A DNA stretch of 11,942 nt from Akkermansiaceae bacterium (GCA_023300065.1 JALZWJ010000404.1:1-11942); one strand, 5' to 3'; shown: positions 1 to 6,418, counted from the stretch's first letter. Numbers and translations: made by a program. The notes: generated from the sequence alone by a model not told the origin.

Positions 1-1229
1 CCTACTACGGTAAAAACAAACATCAGGTCTCCCTCCTCACCGCAAAGCAAATGACGGTCGAGGGAGCAGACCCAGACCTCGACCCGGATCTCGATCCCTC
101 ACAACTACAACGCCTCAATGGCGAAAATCTAACGCTTCTCCTCTTTGATAAAAGCGGCGAAATCAGCAGCACCACCACCATCCCCAAGGCGCAATACCAC
201 GTCGGGGAACAACAGCTCGTCACCTCAGGACAGCTCATCATGAGGAGTGCCGATGACTCCTTCGCGACCCGCTCAAACGGAGCCATCTTTACTCTCAAAA
301 CTGGCCAAGCCCTTTTCCTAGGGCCTGGCGTCACCCGTTACACTCTTCCCAAACGATCAAAGACCACGATGAATCTTAGCCCCCTTCTCCCCTTCTCTGC
401 CGCGATGCAAATGCTCATCGCAGCCCCTCCAGAAATCGACCCGGCGCATCTCGAAACCTTCGAGCGTCTTGTCGCGCCACGGCTTGCGCCGCACCTGGAT
501 GCCGATGAGCAATTCGCGAAAGCAGAGTTAAACAACGCCGCCCTTGCCCAGCGCGTCGCCGAATATCTGCTCAAAGTCGGTAAGACCGAGCTCCTCACTC
601 AGGTTGCCGACCCACTCCCTGCGCCAAAACCAGATCCACTGGATGCGCTCTTCAAAAACGGCCCGTCCGATATGTCCATCGACTTTGACAAAGGAGCCTA
701 CCTCGACAGTGAAGCGCTGGAAATCGCCTACTTTGGAAACATCACCATCAAAGCCCAGGGAATCAAAATGACCTGTAACAAGGATCTCAAAGTCATCTTC
801 AACCAACCTCCTCCCAAGGAAAAGAAAACCGGAAAGACGGACCCTAAAAAAGAAAACGGCCCGCTCAAAAACTTCACCGGCTTCGGCGACCTCAAACAAG
901 TCACCGCAAATGGGAAAATCCGTATCGAAGGAGTCAGCAAAGGGAAAAAATTCTTCCTCGGCGGTGACCGCGCGCTCTTCGAAAGCAATCCCCTGAACCC
1001 GAAGGAAGACGGAACGATCACGATCCGTGGCGACAAACTCGCCTTCATTTCCGGTGACCCCTATGACAAAGATTCAGAGGAACCACTCATCCAATCTTCA
1101 TCCACCACCAAGGATGCCTGGGCCATCGTCAAGATTGAGCCCAGCGCAGACCCCAGCAAAAGTAACCTCACCGTCCAGTTCAGCAAAGGAAACTGGAGCA
1201 TGAGCGTCCGTGACCGCACAAAAAAATAG
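1..1229 (+). CDS. LptA/LptC-like (OstA-type) LPS export protein, 5' end outside the window
   Basis: The reading frame is open from base 3 with no stop before the ATG at 51, and the upstream codons look like normal coding sequence, so the true start lies left of the window. About 408 codons are visible. Counting from the internal Met at 51, residues 1-100 and about 208-340 are beta-rich segments of the kind seen in LptC/LptA/OstA jelly-rolls; a typical stretch is the FGDLKQVTANGKIRIEG region at 278-294. They are joined by a helical, partly hydrophobic linker at about 108-190 and a Lys/Pro-rich loop at 253-270. The TAG stop abuts the ATG of lptB with no spacer, so the two are almost certainly co-transcribed and probably translationally coupled. 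By family analogy the product would be periplasmic and help carry LPS from the inner-membrane LptBFG complex toward the outer membrane. The signal peptide or membrane anchor cannot be seen. Assignment rests on sequence character plus the lptB context; overall similarity is weak, and a general OstA-fold protein is the alternative. Confidence 0.68.
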   Translation, partial: YYGKNKHQVSLLTAKQMTVEGADPDLDPDLDPSQLQRLNGENLTLLLFDKSGEISSTTTIPKAQYHVGEQQLVTSGQLIMRSADDSFATRSNGAIFTLKTGQALFLGPGVTRYTLPKRSKTTMNLSPLLPFSAAMQMLIAAPPEIDPAHLETFERLVAPRLAPHLDADEQFAKAELNNAALAQRVAEYLLKVGKTELLTQVADPLPAPKPDPLDALFKNGPSDMSIDFDKGAYLDSEALEIAYFGNITIKAQGIKMTCNKDLKVIFNQPPPKEKKTGKTDPKKENGPLKNFTGFGDLKQVTANGKIRIEGVSKGKKFFLGGDRALFESNPLNPKEDGTITIRGDKLAFISGDPYDKDSEEPLIQSSSTTKDAWAIVKIEPSADPSKSNLTVQFSKGNWSMSVRDRTKK

Positions 1230-1985
1230 ATGAGCACTCATTTACGCTCAGAGCAGGAGCCATTACTCGAAGTCGAAGGACTCCAAAAATCATACGGAGG
1301 CCGCAAGGTCGTCGATGAAGTCCGCCTACGCGTCAATCCCGGCGAAATCGTCGGCCTCCTCGGGCCAAACGGCGCCGGTAAAACCACCACCTTCTACATG
1401 GTGGCAGGCTTAGTCCGCCCAGATCACGGACGCGTCTGCTTTCAGGGAAAACAGATCACCCGCCAACCCATGCACAGACGGGCCCGCCACGGCATGGGCT
1501 ACCTGCCCCAGGAAGAATCCATCTTCCGTAAACTCAGCGTGGAAGATAATCTCCTCGCCGTCCTAGAAACCCGTAAGGGAATGTCCCGCCGCGACCGGAA
1601 CGCTAAGGCTAGCTCGCTTCTAGAGCGCTTCGGCATCGACCACGTGCGGAAATCTACGGCTCTCGCCCTCTCGGGTGGTGAGAAACGCCGCCTCTCACTG
1701 GCCCGCTGCCTCTGCACCGACCCAAAGCTCCTCCTCCTAGATGAGCCCTTCGTTGGTATCGACCCCATCGCGGTCCAAGAAATCCACAAAATCATCCGCG
1801 AACTCCGCGACCAAGACGGCCTCTCTATTCTCATCACCGACCACCAAGTACGAGAAACCCTCGAAATCGTCGACCGCGCCTCCCTCCTCGTCGAAGGGAA
1901 AGTCATGATCGAGGGAACCTCCGACGAACTCGTGCACAACGAAACCGCCCGAAAACTCTACTTCGGCGCAGATTTCCGCTTCTAA
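1230..1985 (+). CDS. lptB: LptB, ATPase of the LPS export ABC transporter
   Basis: This 251-residue ABC ATPase matches the usual LptB length of about 240 residues. Walker A is GPNGAGKTT at 45-53, the Q-loop Gln is at 94 (YLPQE), the ABC signature LSGGEKRR is at 147-154, Walker B runs LLLLDEPFVGIDP at 167-179 with catalytic Glu172, and the H-loop His is at 205 (TDH). The DEPFxGIDPI version of Walker B and the LPQEESIFRKLSVEDN region are characteristic of LptB rather than of other ABC ATPases. In the known pathway LptB works as a dimer on the cytoplasmic face of LptFG and couples ATP hydrolysis to extraction of LPS from the inner membrane. The ATG directly follows the stop of the OstA-like gene. 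The sequence in front is A-rich with no SD, which supports coupled translation. No rpoN, the common follower of lptB in Proteobacteria, comes next: the next gene is convergent. Confidence 0.96.
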   Translation: MSTHLRSEQEPLLEVEGLQKSYGGRKVVDEVRLRVNPGEIVGLLGPNGAGKTTTFYMVAGLVRPDHGRVCFQGKQITRQPMHRRARHGMGYLPQEESIFRKLSVEDNLLAVLETRKGMSRRDRNAKASSLLERFGIDHVRKSTALALSGGEKRRLSLARCLCTDPKLLLLDEPFVGIDPIAVQEIHKIIRELRDQDGLSILITDHQVRETLEIVDRASLLVEGKVMIEGTSDELVHNETARKLYFGADFRF

Positions 1986-2026
1986 GTGAGCTTGATTCGC
2001 AAAGGAGCCCGCCTTTCCACCCAACC

Positions 2027-2051
2027 AAAAAACCCAGCCTGTTAGGCTGGG
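2027..2051 (-). terminator. Rho-independent terminator of the thrS-infC-HAD transcripts
   Basis: A perfect 8-bp stem (CCCAGCCT at 2033-2040 and AGGCTGGG at 2044-2051) closes a 3-base loop. On the minus strand it is followed by six T residues (complement of A at 2027-2032), a classic intrinsic terminator 35 bases beyond the HAD stop codon. In the plus direction the hairpin is followed by only a weak T-tract (four T about ten bases on), so it should act mainly on minus-strand transcripts, although it may also slow read-through from lptB. Confidence 0.85.
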
Positions 2052-2085
2052 CTGGGATACTTTTGGACTTCAGCCAAGAGAAGCA

Positions 2086-2736
2086 CTAGAGCGCAAAATC
2101 GACGAGATCAGAGACCACGCGATCTGCTCCGCAGGCATTAAGCTGCTCTTCATTAAAGGCCCCAGTGGCAACGGCGACGCACTTCACACCGAAGGCGTGA
2201 GCGCAGGCGACGTCTTTTGGAGTATCGCCGATGACGAGGATCTCATCTGGCGCGAAGCTCTTTCCGGTGGCAGCTTCTGCGCGGGCAAGCGCGATGGGGC
2301 CGAGCTTATTACGGTCCCAGTGATCGTCTCCATAGGAGCCAAAGGCGAAGTGTCCCGCCAAGCCGTAGTGGCTTGATTTAATGACCCCTCCCCGTTCGAT
2401 ATTCCCCGTCATGAGGCCCAAGGTGTGGCCCTCATCTTCGAGGCGCACAATGAGGTCAGGAACGCCCGCTAGCACTTTCCCACCAAAACTGGAATCATCG
2501 AGATTACGCTCCAGTTTGGGGAGATAGACTTGGTAAAATTTCTCCTCCAAGGCAGCGTCATAGGGCAATTTAAAGTGATCAAAAAGCCCACGGACAATGC
2601 CGCTGTCAGTGCTACCGGCAAGGTCGAGCGGTGGGCCCTCGCTACCGAAGACCTCAAGCGCGGCCTCACTCAGCGCACCCATACCTGCACCACCCGTATC
2701 AACAAGGGTGCAGTCTATGTCAAACAGGAGCAGCAT
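2086..2736 (-). CDS. HAD-superfamily hydrolase, phosphoglycolate phosphatase-like
   Basis: The 216-residue protein has all four HAD motifs. Motif I is DIDCT with nucleophile Asp6 and acid/base Asp8. Motif II is Thr110 (LMTGN), motif III is Lys144, and motif IV is GDTPKDV at 170-176 with Asp171 and Asp175 for Mg2+. An alpha-helical cap lies between motifs I and II (about 15-90), which places it in the subfamily I group that includes phosphoglycolate phosphatase (Gph) and related small-molecule phosphatases. The exact substrate cannot be read from the sequence. It starts 21 bases after the infC stop, in the same reading frame as infC. No SD lies at normal spacing; a GAGGAG at 2761-2766 is inside the last infC codons, 24 bases before the ATG, too far for direct use. 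A strong terminator follows, so it is the last gene of its transcript. The link to infC may be positional only. Confidence 0.9.
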   Translation of the reverse strand: MLLLFDIDCTLVDTGGAGMGALSEAALEVFGSEGPPLDLAGSTDSGIVRGLFDHFKLPYDAALEEKFYQVYLPKLERNLDDSSFGGKVLAGVPDLIVRLEDEGHTLGLMTGNIERGGVIKSSHYGLAGHFAFGSYGDDHWDRNKLGPIALARAEAATGKSFAPDEILVIGDTPKDVACAHAFGVKCVAVATGAFNEEQLNACGADRVVSDLVDFAL

Positions 2737-2757
2737 CAGAATGCAGAGTGCAGGATT

Positions 2758-3456
2758 TTACTCCTCTTCACCCTCTTGCTCTTCAGTGGAGTCGTGCTCT
2801 TCGCCCTCTTCCACATCTTCAGCTTCGTCGGAGTCCTCGAACTCGTGATCCTTAGCTTCATCCTCGTGGATGAGTTCACCGTGGGAGAGCATGAATTTAC
2901 GGACCCGCTTCTCAGCAGGGATCGGAGAAAGAACCATACCGATGGCACGGCCAGCGAGCTTTGGCTCCATATCGACGTGGCCCATCCCGAGGAGGTCATT
3001 CTTGACCCGCTCCATGACAACGAAACCGATATCTCGGTGCGCGTTCTCACGCCCACGGAACTGCAACTGAACGCGGACCTTGTTTCCTTCATCGAGGAAT
3101 TTCTCGGCGCGGGCACACTTAATGTTGTAGTCATGCTCTTCGGTGCGGACGCGGAATTTCACTTCCTTCATCTTCACTGGACCTTTGCTTTTCGAAGTCT
3201 TCTTAAGCTTAGACTGCTCATATTTATACTTGCCGTAATCTACGATGCGGCAAACGGGCGGATCAGCCTTCGGAGCAATTTCCACGAGGTCTAGCCCCAC
3301 GGATTTTGCTTTATCGATGGCCTCGCGCGTCGTCATGACACCGAGCTGTTGGCTATCCTCGCCGTAAACGACGCGGATTTTTGGAGCACGAATACGATCG
3401 TTCACTCGGGTCATATCCCGGCGTGCTCTTTTGAACTTCTTCTTTTTCTTGGCTAT
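2758..3456 (-). CDS. infC: Translation initiation factor IF-3, probable AUA start
   Basis: IF3 binds the 30S subunit, keeps it from joining 50S too early and checks start-codon and initiator-tRNA fidelity. From the ATG at 3414 the product is 218 residues. It contains the N-domain (RVNDRIRAPKIR at 3-14, DLVEIAPKADPPVCRIVDYGKY at about 42-63), a Lys-rich linker (68-82) and the C-domain (VKMKEVKFR at 80-88, QFRGRENAH at 118-126). I place the start upstream at an ATA codon (3454-3456). The frame is open there and reads I-AKKKKKFKRARRD, giving the short basic N-terminal tail that E. coli IF3 also has before its RINGEIR segment; the length would be 232. IF3 genes commonly use AUU, AUC or similar rare starts so that IF3 can repress its own translation. 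An ATT at 3499-3501 is a second in-frame candidate. The C-terminus carries an unusual acidic tail (about 182-218, roughly two-thirds Asp/Glu) not present in E. coli IF3. It lies 139 bases after thrS. The genes rpmI and rplT, which often follow infC, are absent. Confidence 0.93.
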   Translation of the reverse strand: MAKKKKKFKRARRDMTRVNDRIRAPKIRVVYGEDSQQLGVMTTREAIDKAKSVGLDLVEIAPKADPPVCRIVDYGKYKYEQSKLKKTSKSKGPVKMKEVKFRVRTEEHDYNIKCARAEKFLDEGNKVRVQLQFRGRENAHRDIGFVVMERVKNDLLGMGHVDMEPKLAGRAIGMVLSPIPAEKRVRKFMLSHGELIHEDEAKDHEFEDSDEAEDVEEGEEHDSTEEQEGEEE

Positions 3457-3518
3457 GGTCTTAGCTGGTTGCGGTTGGAGTCTGATGCTTGAGACGTAAA
3501 TCTACGAAACATCGAGAA

Positions 3519-3548
3519 ATAATATCGCCCAAATGAGGGCGGGTGCAA
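3519..3548 (-). promoter_or_regulatory. Possible sigma70-type promoter of infC
   Basis: On the minus strand TTGCAC (3548-3543) and TATTAT (3524-3519, five of six to TATAAT) are separated by 18 bases. The predicted transcript start near 3512 would leave about 56 bases of leader before the proposed AUA start at 3456. The -35 element is weak and no expression data are available. A short CGCCC/GGGCG hairpin at 3526-3541 overlaps the promoter and could weaken read-through from thrS, but it lacks a proper T-tract. Confidence 0.35.
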
Positions 3549-3595
3549 GAGTCATCTCTCATACGGACATTGCGTGCGTGGATGAGGGCCGCTCA

Positions 3596-5476
3596 TCAGA
3601 GAGAGCGGCTAGAGATGTCTTGGGAAATCTTACTGACGAAGTCATTCGCGGGAATACTGCCGAGATCGCCTTGATCTCGATGGCGCACGCTGACGGTTTT
3701 TTCTTCCACCTCGCGTGCTCCTAGAACGGCAAGATAAGGAATCCGGTCCATGCGGGCAAGTCGAATCTTAGCCCCAATCTTATCACCTGCGTGATCGACC
3801 GAGACGCGGGCTCCGGCCTCTGCCAGCTCTTTCGCGAGGGCATTCGCCTCATCCTCATACTTCTCAGAGATGGGGAGGACACGCACCTGTTCTGGCGCGA
3901 GCCACGTTGGGAACTTGCCCTCGAAGTGCTCAATGAGCAGTCCCACGAAGCGCTCCAGCGAACCGAAGGGCGCGCGGTGGATCATGACCGGGCGGTGAGG
4001 CTTATTATCAGAGCCGACGTAGCTGAGATTGAAACGCTCAGGGAGGTTGTAATCGACCTGCACGGTTCCGAGTTGCCACTCACGGCCGATCACGTCCTTC
4101 ACCACGAAGTCGATCTTAGGTCCGTAGAATGCGGCCTCGCCAGGCTCCTCCGTGTATTCGACACCAAGAGTCTGGACCGCTTCACGCAGGGCGGCCTCTG
4201 CCTTATCCCAGTTTTCAGGGTCTCCCACGTATTTGTCGCTGTCAGGATCGCGAAGGGAAAGACGGACTGCGTAGTCGGTCATACCAAGGGTGCTCAGGAC
4301 TTTTTTGACAAGACCAAGGCAACCTTGGATCTCCTCCCCCACTTGTTCTGGCGTGCAGAAAAGGTGGGCGTCATCTTGCGTAAAACTGCGCACCCGAGTC
4401 AGGCCGCCGAGTTCCCCCGACTGCTCCCAACGATACACCGTGCCGAATTCCGCAAGGCGCACTGGGAGGTCGCGGTAAGAACGGTGCTCACTATCAAAGA
4501 TCTTGATGTGGTGTGGGCAGTTCATCGGCTTTAAGAGGAAGCCCTCGATCTCGCCGGTGGAAATATAGTTCAGAAGGTCGCTGCACTTCGCGTCATCATC
4601 GGCGAGTTGCTTAATCGCATCGCGCTCCACGATTGGTGGAAATTGGCTCTCCTCGTAGTAAGGAAAGTGACCGGAAGTTTTATAGAGACCGAGCTTCCCG
4701 ATGTGCGGGGTGAAGACCTGGAAGTAGCCCTGCTTGTCCAACTCTTCAGTAATGAAGTCCTGCAGCTGACGGCGGATGATGCCGCCCTTCGGCTTCCAGA
4801 GTGGAAGCCCCTGCCCCACGGTCTCGTCGAAGGTGAATAGATTCATCTCCTTACCGAGGCGACGGTGATCGCGCTTCTTGGCCTCTTCAAGTTTCTCCAA
4901 GTGCTCCTCTAGCATTGTCTTGTTTTTGAAACAGGTTCCGTAAATCCGCTGGAGGGACTGGTTATCTGAGTCACCTTTATAGAAAGCGCTCGCAACGGAC
5001 ATCACCTTGAAGGCTTTGCAGTTACCGGTGCGTCCCACGTGAGGACCGGCACAGAGGTCCCAGAAATCGCCGTTCTTGAAGATCGAGATCTCCTCGCCTT
5101 CAGGAATGTCATTGAGGAGATCGACTTTAAAAACTGACTCTACATCGCGCTCGGCCACGGAGGCGAGGCGACCAGATTTCGCGAGAACCATCGCCTCGTC
5201 ACGGGAGACGATCACGCGTTCGAAAGTGGCATTCTCCTTCACCACTTTTTTCATCTCAACCTCGATCTGAGCGAAGTCATCCGGAGTGATGCGGTGCTTC
5301 AAATCAACGTCGTAATAGAATCCGCCCTCAACGGGGGGACCGGCCGCGAATTGGGCATCTGGCCAAATGCGAGAGACAGCCGTCGCGAGCACGTGGGCAC
5401 AGGAGTGGCGCAGGCGCTCCAGATCAGACATCTGGTGGCGTTCATCGAGGGTCTTGCGTTCTTTTTCGTCGGCCAT
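3596..5476 (-). CDS. thrS: Threonyl-tRNA synthetase lacking the TGS domain
   Basis: ThrRS charges tRNA-Thr with threonine in the cytoplasm and hydrolyses mischarged Ser-tRNA-Thr. From the ATG at 5476 the protein has 626 residues. The editing domain is present: HSCAH at 24-28 supplies two His, and CAGPHV at 142-147 supplies Cys142 and His146. The class II catalytic core has the zinc ligands Cys320 (KPMNCP), His371 (DDAHLF) and His500 (MIHRAPFG). The anticodon-binding domain covers the last ~100 residues (from about PTWLAPEQV, 523). The usual ~60-residue N-terminal TGS domain is missing: only about 20 residues precede the editing domain. The total length stays near normal because of an insertion of about 25-30 residues around 277-313, just before motif KPMNCP. 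A TTG at 5515 would extend the frame by 13 residues, but ATG gives a more natural start and fits the -10 at 5539-5544. No SD is visible at either. thrS precedes infC, as in many bacteria. Confidence 0.97.
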   Translation of the reverse strand: MADEKERKTLDERHQMSDLERLRHSCAHVLATAVSRIWPDAQFAAGPPVEGGFYYDVDLKHRITPDDFAQIEVEMKKVVKENATFERVIVSRDEAMVLAKSGRLASVAERDVESVFKVDLLNDIPEGEEISIFKNGDFWDLCAGPHVGRTGNCKAFKVMSVASAFYKGDSDNQSLQRIYGTCFKNKTMLEEHLEKLEEAKKRDHRRLGKEMNLFTFDETVGQGLPLWKPKGGIIRRQLQDFITEELDKQGYFQVFTPHIGKLGLYKTSGHFPYYEESQFPPIVERDAIKQLADDDAKCSDLLNYISTGEIEGFLLKPMNCPHHIKIFDSEHRSYRDLPVRLAEFGTVYRWEQSGELGGLTRVRSFTQDDAHLFCTPEQVGEEIQGCLGLVKKVLSTLGMTDYAVRLSLRDPDSDKYVGDPENWDKAEAALREAVQTLGVEYTEEPGEAAFYGPKIDFVVKDVIGREWQLGTVQVDYNLPERFNLSYVGSDNKPHRPVMIHRAPFGSLERFVGLLIEHFEGKFPTWLAPEQVRVLPISEKYEDEANALAKELAEAGARVSVDHAGDKIGAKIRLARMDRIPYLAVLGAREVEEKTVSVRHRDQGDLGSIPANDFVSKISQDISSRSL

Positions 5477-5518
5477 GAGGCGGCAAGATAAAACAGGTGA
5501 CTGAGGGAATTGCAAGCG

Positions 5519-5546
5519 TTGCCGATTCGGGAAATGCTATTATAAA
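5519..5546 (+). promoter_or_regulatory. Possible promoter of the DUF2071 gene
   Basis: TTGCCG (5519-5524) and TATAAA (5541-5546) are 16 bases apart on the plus strand. An alternative extended -10, TGCTATTAT, lies at 5535-5543. Either predicts a start point within a few bases of the ATG at 5555, so the transcript would be nearly leaderless if that ATG is used, or have about 20 bases of leader if the in-frame ATG at 5573 is used. Confidence 0.33.
5539..5544 (-). promoter_or_regulatory. Probable -10 element of the thrS promoter
   Basis: The minus strand reads a perfect TATAAT from 5544 to 5539, placing a transcript start near 5532 and a leader of about 55 bases before the thrS ATG. No good -35 hexamer is seen at 16-18 bases upstream, where the sequence is G-rich. 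It sits in the 78-base gap between divergent genes and overlaps a plus-strand -10 candidate, so the two promoters may compete. Confidence 0.45.
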
Positions 5547-5554
5547 TCAGCGAG

Positions 5555-6283
5555 ATGATTCACTCCCCCACCATGCCTGACCGACTTGCGGTGCGCGAGA
5601 AGCCTTCTCGCTCGCCGGTGATGTTTCAGACTTGGAGTGATTTACTTTTTCTTCATTGGGAGGTGGATCCCGAGATCATTGCGGCGCGGCTTCCGGATGG
5701 GCTTACGGTCGATCTGCATGAGGGAAAGGCTTACCTCGGGATCGTTCCTTTTTTCATGGAGAAGGTCCGCCCGCGTTTTTTGCCAGCCGTGCCGTGGCTT
5801 TCACATTTTTTGGAACTCAACGTGCGGACCTATGTGCATGATGAGAATGGACGCCCGGGGGTTTGGTTCTTTTCACTCGATTGTCATCAGCCGATTGCAG
5901 TAGAGGTGGCGCGGAGATTCTTTCACCTCCCCTATCAACACGCGCGGATGTCTCGTGAGGGGGATCTTTATCGATGTCATCGGAAGGGGCAGAGCGAGGA
6001 GGCGGTTTTTAAATATCCGCAGATGAGAGATTTCAAAACGGCAGAGCCGGGGTCTTTGGAGTTCTTTCTGCTAGAGCGGTATCTCTTGTTTTCGGATGCG
6101 GGGAAAGGGTTGCTCTATTGCGGACAGGTGAACCATGAACCGTATCTTTTTTGTGAGGTTGAGGTTCCGCAAATCAGCATGGCTCCGTTTGTCTGGGAGG
6201 GATTTGAGATTGCAGGAGCGCCGGTGTCATCGTTGGCGAGCCCTGGGGTGGCGGTCAGTATCTATCCGTTGTCGAAGATTTAG
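5555..6283 (+). CDS. DUF2071 (YqjF-like) family protein
   Basis: The 242-residue protein shows the typical DUF2071 pattern. It has an LLFLHWEVDPEIIAARLPDGL segment (about 30-50), then YLGIVPFFMEKVRPR (61-75), then an ELNVRTYV strand (88-95), a GVWFFSLD strand (102-109) and a late GLLYCGQVNHEPY segment (about 185-197). Members of this family have an acetoacetate-decarboxylase-like beta fold and no agreed reaction, so I assign no function. No signal peptide or membrane segment is evident, suggesting a soluble cytoplasmic protein. The start is uncertain: ATG at 5555 or ATG at 5573 (236 residues). Neither has an SD, and the shorter form leaves more leader. The gene is divergent from thrS and convergent with rpoC, so it is probably a single-gene transcript. 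Its codons favour G- and T-ending forms (ggg, ttt, ctt, cgg) while lptB on the same strand favours C-ending ones, so it may have a different history from its neighbours. Confidence 0.88.
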   Translation: MIHSPTMPDRLAVREKPSRSPVMFQTWSDLLFLHWEVDPEIIAARLPDGLTVDLHEGKAYLGIVPFFMEKVRPRFLPAVPWLSHFLELNVRTYVHDENGRPGVWFFSLDCHQPIAVEVARRFFHLPYQHARMSREGDLYRCHRKGQSEEAVFKYPQMRDFKTAEPGSLEFFLLERYLLFSDAGKGLLYCGQVNHEPYLFCEVEVPQISMAPFVWEGFEIAGAPVSSLASPGVAVSIYPLSKI

Positions 6284-6297
6284 TGGTGCGAGTGGTA

Positions 6298-6401
6298 GGA
6301 AAGGAGTCGTGGCGCCCTCGCCGCTTATCGACCTTTTGCCGTAGCAGGCTCGGTCGTCTGGACGCGTGAACCGAAGTGGCGGGGCGCCACGGCTCCTTTC
6401 T
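6298..6401. repeat. Long imperfect palindrome, REP/MITE-like candidate
   Basis: Bases 6299-6317 pair with 6382-6400 as 19 contiguous base pairs with a single T-G wobble (6307/6392). After a one-base bulge at T6318 the pairing continues for 8 more base pairs (6319-6326 with 6374-6381, one wobble). The ~47-base apical part can form smaller stems, for example CGGT 6351-6354 with ACCG 6370-6373. An alternative small hairpin, GTGGCG-GGG-CGCCAC at 6376-6390, competes with the long arm. It lies between the DUF2071 stop and the rpoC terminator, is not followed by a T-tract, and contains no convincing ORF. This architecture resembles extragenic palindromic or miniature inverted-repeat elements. Whether it is repeated in the genome cannot be judged here. 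Confidence 0.7.
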
Positions 6402-6418
6402 AGGGACTGGGGGGACAC

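Noticed and set aside
51..53. ATG at 51 as the start of the first gene
   Set aside because: The frame is open through the left edge with coding-like residues, so this is most likely an internal Met.
2761..2766. GAGGAG as the ribosome binding site of the HAD gene
   Set aside because: It is 24 bases from the ATG, within the last codons of infC that encode Glu residues, well outside normal spacing.
3581..3597. GATGAG/CTCATC hairpin overlapping the thrS stop as a possible terminator
   Set aside because: The stem is only 6 bp and no T-tract follows on the minus strand, so read-through into infC remains possible.
3791..4534. A 247-codon plus-strand open frame antisense to thrS
   Set aside because: It is a shadow of the conserved ThrS catalytic and anticodon domains, with no start signal and no family resemblance.
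5513..5515. TTG as the start of thrS
   Set aside because: It would add 13 residues without restoring a TGS domain, has no SD and sits very close to the predicted transcript start; the ATG at 5476 is preferred.
6298..6401. Integron attC site reading of the palindrome
   Set aside because: No GTTRRRY core and no matching R'/R'' boxes are visible at the ends, and no integrase or gene-cassette array is nearby.
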